Source of the DNA: Streptomyces sp. NRRL S-646
GTDB lineage: Bacteria > Actinomycetota > Actinomycetes > Streptomycetales > Streptomycetaceae
Reading direction: 5' to 3'
Assembly (NCBI RefSeq): GCF_000720765.1
Contig: NZ_JODC01000008.1
Coordinates: forward strand, 1 to 64,000
Length of the DNA: 64,000 nucleotides
Each line of letters begins with the position of its first letter. Position 1 is the stretch's first letter. Both the position numbers and the translations under genes were made by a program. Below the pieces are notes generated by a model that made no database searches, was not told the origin of the DNA, and saw only the letters and a program-made list of their open reading frames with translations. Below are positions 61,259 to 64,000 of the stretch, one piece after another.

Positions 61259-61297
61259 CGGAGCAGCGTTCCGTATCGTAATCGGAGCGACGTTCCG
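61259..61297. promoter_or_regulatory. Duplicated TetR operator
   Basis: CGGAGCAGCGTTCCG (61259-61273) and CGGAGCGACGTTCCG (61283-61297), 24 bp apart, each an imperfect inverted repeat (CGGAGC/GTTCCG). They lie between the divergent TetR and aldo-keto reductase genes. Confidence 0.72.
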
Positions 61298-61388
61298 CTT
61301 TGCGCATGATGCCAGAGCCGGAGCCCCGCGACCAAGTCATGCCTGGTCGCAACGCACCGCCACCCACCCGCAATGGAGGAACACGGTC

Positions 61389-62408
61389 ATGCAGTACCGC
61401 ACCTTGGGCCGCACCGGTGTGCAGGTCAGCTCGCTCGCGCTCGGCGCGATGAACTTCGGCAGGATCGGGCGCAGCACCCAGGACGAGGCCACGGCCATCG
61501 TCGATGCCGCGCTCGAAGCCGGGATCAACCTCATCGACACCGCCGACGTGTACAGCGACGGCGAATCGGAGGAGATGGTCGGCAAAGCCATCGCGGGCCG
61601 CCGCGACGACATCGTGCTGGCCACGAAGGCGGGCCTGCCCATGGGTGACGAGCGCAACCACCGGGGCAGTTCGCGCCGGTGGCTGGTCACCGCGCTGGAC
61701 GAGAGCCTGCGCCGTCTCGGCGTCGACCACGTCGATCTCTACCAGATCCACCGGTGGGACCCGAGCACCGGAGACGAGGAGACGCTGTCGGCCATGACCG
61801 ACCTGCAACGCGCGGGAAAAATCCGCTACTTCGGGTCCTCCACCTTCCCCGCACACCGCATCGTGCAGGCCCAGTGGGCCGCGCGCGAGCATCACCTGGG
61901 CCGTTACGTCACCGAACAGCCCAGCTACTCGATCCTGCAGCGCGGGATCGAGACGCACATCCTGCCGGTGACCGAGGAGTACGGGCTCGGAGTGCTGGTG
62001 TGGAGCCCGCTGGCCTCGGGCTGGCTGTCGGGCGCCGTCCGCTCAGGCCGCCCCATCACCACCAGCCGCTCGACATTCATGCCGGAGCGCTTCGACACCG
62101 GCCTGCCCGGGAACAGGGCCAGGCTCGACGCCGTCGAACAGCTGGCCGAGCTCGCCGACGAGGCCGGACTGACGATGATCCAGCTCGCGCTCGGATTCGT
62201 GACCGCGCACCGGGCCGTGACCAGCGCGCTCATCGGCCCCCGGACGCCGGAGCACCTGCACTCCCAGCTCGCCGCCGCCGACACCGTGCTGCCGGCCGAC
62301 GTGCTCGACGCGATCGACACGATCGTGGCCCCCGGCACCGACCTGGCCCCGCACGAGAAGTACGACACCCCGCCCGCCCTGCTCGACCCGTCACTGCGCC
62401 GCCGCTGA
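61389..62408 (+). CDS. Aldo/keto reductase
   Basis: 339 residues of the (beta/alpha)8 AKR fold: MQYRTLGRTGVQVSSLALGA, NLIDTADVYSDGESEEMVGK (catalytic Asp and Tyr), IVLATKAGLPMGD (Lys), VDLYQIHRWDPST (His). The C-terminal NADPH-binding part is ALIGPRTPEHLHSQLAAAD. It reduces aldehydes or ketones with NADPH; the substrate is unknown. It is the first gene of a likely two-gene operon with the LLM oxidoreductase under the divergent TetR regulator. Confidence 0.94.
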   Translation: MQYRTLGRTGVQVSSLALGAMNFGRIGRSTQDEATAIVDAALEAGINLIDTADVYSDGESEEMVGKAIAGRRDDIVLATKAGLPMGDERNHRGSSRRWLVTALDESLRRLGVDHVDLYQIHRWDPSTGDEETLSAMTDLQRAGKIRYFGSSTFPAHRIVQAQWAAREHHLGRYVTEQPSYSILQRGIETHILPVTEEYGLGVLVWSPLASGWLSGAVRSGRPITTSRSTFMPERFDTGLPGNRARLDAVEQLAELADEAGLTMIQLALGFVTAHRAVTSALIGPRTPEHLHSQLAAADTVLPADVLDAIDTIVAPGTDLAPHEKYDTPPALLDPSLRRR

Positions 62409-62433
62409 CCGTCCGAGGAGGAACGACAACCCC

Positions 62434-63354
62434 ATGACGCCCGCATCGCGAGTCCGTTTCGGCATCATGACCGCCCCCATGCAGGTCGACTACCACGACG
62501 TCCTGCGGGTGTGGCGCGAGGCCGACACCATCCCGGAGATCGAGCACGCCTGGCTGTTCGACCACCTCATGCCCATCGCAGGCGACCCGGACGGACCGAT
62601 CTACGAGGGCTGGACGCTGCTCGCGGCCCTGGCCGCACAGACCCACCGCCTGCGCCTCGGCCTCCTGGTGACCAGCAACCGGTTCCGGCCGCCCGCCATG
62701 CTGGCCAAGATCGCCACGACCGTCGACGTCGTCTCCGGCGGCCGGCTCGACCTCGGTCTCGGCGTCGGGTCCCGGCCCGACCCGCCCGAGGCCCGGCGTG
62801 AGTACCCGGCCCACGGCCTGCCCTTCCAGGACACCGCCCAGGCCGTGGAAAGCCTGGCCGAGGCGTGCACCGTGATCCGGCGCCTGTGGACCGAGGAGAA
62901 GCCGTTCGACTTCCACGGCACTCACCACCACCTCACCGGAGCGTTCGGCAACCCCAAACCCGTCCAGCGCCCCCATCCGCCGATCCTCATCGGCGGACGC
63001 TCAACGGCGACCCTGCGCGTGGCCGCCGAGCACGCGGACCTGTGGAACATGCCCGGCGGCGACATCGACGTGGCCGTCCGCCGCAGCGCGCTGCTGGACC
63101 GGCACTGCACCGAGATCGGTCGCGACCCCGCCTCGATCACGCGCTCGATCGTTCTGCACGTTTCCTACGACCGTCCGGGCGCCGCAAGGGACGTGGTCGC
63201 CGAGGCGATCGACGCCGGCTTCCGGCACATCGTCCTGGGCCTGCCGTCGCCCTACCCCGACGGTGTCGCACGGTGGCTGACCGACGAGATCATCGGCGCG
63301 TCGGCCCTCGTACGAACCGCGGAGCACGGCCGGATTTCCCCTCCCGGAGGGTGA
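62434..63354 (+). CDS. LLM-class flavin-dependent oxidoreductase
   Basis: 306 residues of the luciferase-like TIM barrel: RFGIMTAPMQVDYHDVLRVW, HAWLFDHLMPIAGDPDGPIY, LRLGLLVTSNRFRPPAMLAK, GGRLDLGLGVGSRPDPPEAR, HPPILIGGRSTATLRVAAEH. Such enzymes use FMN or F420; F420 is likely in Streptomyces. It follows the aldo-keto reductase by 25 bp and shares its probable regulation. Confidence 0.93.
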   Translation: MTPASRVRFGIMTAPMQVDYHDVLRVWREADTIPEIEHAWLFDHLMPIAGDPDGPIYEGWTLLAALAAQTHRLRLGLLVTSNRFRPPAMLAKIATTVDVVSGGRLDLGLGVGSRPDPPEARREYPAHGLPFQDTAQAVESLAEACTVIRRLWTEEKPFDFHGTHHHLTGAFGNPKPVQRPHPPILIGGRSTATLRVAAEHADLWNMPGGDIDVAVRRSALLDRHCTEIGRDPASITRSIVLHVSYDRPGAARDVVAEAIDAGFRHIVLGLPSPYPDGVARWLTDEIIGASALVRTAEHGRISPPGG

Positions 63355-63460
63355 GGTGCAAGCTGGAACAGAGGCCGCTTCGCGATCCCGTGAGCGGGCT
63401 CGGGAAACCCGGTCTCGCCACTCCGAGTGAGCCCTCCGGGCTCGGCAGGAGGGAAGCGAG

Positions 63461-64000
63461 ATGACAGAACAGGTCACCACCGATACGAGCTGGCACCTGG
63501 TCGGCGACTGGTTCGACGTGTGCAACTGCGCCATACCGTGCCCCTGCACATTTGCACAGCCCCCCACCTACGGCGACTGCGAAGGCGTCATGGCCTGGCA
63601 CATCCGGGAGGGCAATTACGGCGACGTGCGGCTCGACGATCTCAACGTCGTGATAGTCGCCTCGTTCACGGGCGACGTCTGGTCCGGCGCACACACCGAC
63701 CCGTACGCCGCGGTCTTCCTCGACCAACGCGCCGACGAACGGCAACGCGGCGCGCTGCAGGCCGTCTTCGGCGGTGAGGCCGGCGGATGGCCGGCGCAGT
63801 TCGTGGGGATGTTCCACCCCGAGATGCGCGGCATGGACGTCGTTCCCATCCATGTGGAGATCGACGAGGACCTCGCCGGCTGGAGGGCCGAGATTCCCGA
63901 CCGGGTCACGGCCACCGCCGAGGCACTCACCGGCCCGACGACTGCGGACGGCGCACGCGTCCAGGTCCACAACGCCCCGGGCGCCGAGGTCGGCCCGGGC
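63461..64000 (+). CDS. DUF1326 protein, runs off the window end
   Basis: At least 180 residues, with no stop before 64000. The cysteine cluster is LVGDWFDVCNCAIPCPCTFA followed by TYGDCEGVMAWHIREGNYGD, the same C-N/S-C...C-x-C layout as the gene at 52058. ATG 63461 has AGGAGGGA 7 bases upstream; a GAGCCC-TCC-GGGCTC hairpin (63429-63443) lies just before it. In actinobacteria this type is often followed by a DUF2182 gene, so one is predicted beyond the window edge. Confidence 0.88.
   Translation, partial: MTEQVTTDTSWHLVGDWFDVCNCAIPCPCTFAQPPTYGDCEGVMAWHIREGNYGDVRLDDLNVVIVASFTGDVWSGAHTDPYAAVFLDQRADERQRGALQAVFGGEAGGWPAQFVGMFHPEMRGMDVVPIHVEIDEDLAGWRAEIPDRVTATAEALTGPTTADGARVQVHNAPGAEVGPG

Overview
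The window is high-GC DNA with strong third-position G/C bias, GTG/TTG starts, GTGA/TGATG overlaps, a mycothiol-dependent isomerase, WYL/IclR/TetR/LacI regulators and many secreted enzymes. This points to Streptomyces or a close relative. The number of broken genes and insertion-sequence remnants suggests a chromosome arm rather than the core, although htpG, a type I GAPDH and pstS are also present. No rRNA, tRNA or CRISPR array was seen.

Layout. 1-7 kb: a TetR regulator cut by the window edge, a divergent VOC/WYL-regulator pair, an IS110 transposase scar, an esterase, an ECF sigma-factor scar, an Eis-like acetyltransferase, and a stress unit (Hsp20 plus two DUF2267 genes) divergent from an HSP18-type regulator across two tandem palindromes. 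7-12.4 kb: a membrane-anchored repeat protein, a secreted PI-PLC-like enzyme, and htpG. 12.4-26.2 kb: a plant-polysaccharide locus (GH5 cellulase, LacI regulator, GH43, sugar ABC transporter, GH78 rhamnosidase). It is visibly decaying: an arabinofuranosidase-like gene keeps only its N-terminus, an MFS gene is joined to the tail of an ABC permease, and a second rhamnosidase is cut by an IS5-type remnant that itself carries a complete IS630 element. 26.3-29.1 kb: a rifampin phosphotransferase behind a sequence matching the rifamycin-associated element. 29-33.6 kb: a ligand-binding protein, three gene stumps, a SigJ-like sigma factor and a PLP dehydratase.

33.7-36 kb: a 159-bp MITE-like element abuts an MMPL exporter and supplies its stop codon. 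36.3-44.9 kb: a SnoaL/TetR pair, a complete gentisate (3-hydroxybenzoate) pathway under an IclR regulator, then a Rox-type rifampin monooxygenase and a Gfo/Idh/MocA oxidoreductase. 44.9-51 kb: a reductase/GlxA regulator pair, GAPDH, a lipoprotein, a SAM methyltransferase and a secreted hydrolase. 51-54 kb: a possible metal or thiol-handling group (ArsP-type permease with in-frame deletions, DUF1326, NrtS-like protein, DUF2182). 54-64 kb: an enoyl-CoA hydratase, an ICMT-like methyltransferase, an SDR/TetR pair, PstS, a secreted proline-rich protein built of 27-bp repeats, a CadD transporter, TetR/aldo-keto reductase/LLM oxidoreductase, and a second DUF1326 gene cut by the window end.

Functional picture (inference): the region combines catabolism of plant polymers and aromatic acids with antibiotic inactivation and export and with metal handling. 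Several carbohydrate genes are being lost through deletions and IS activity.
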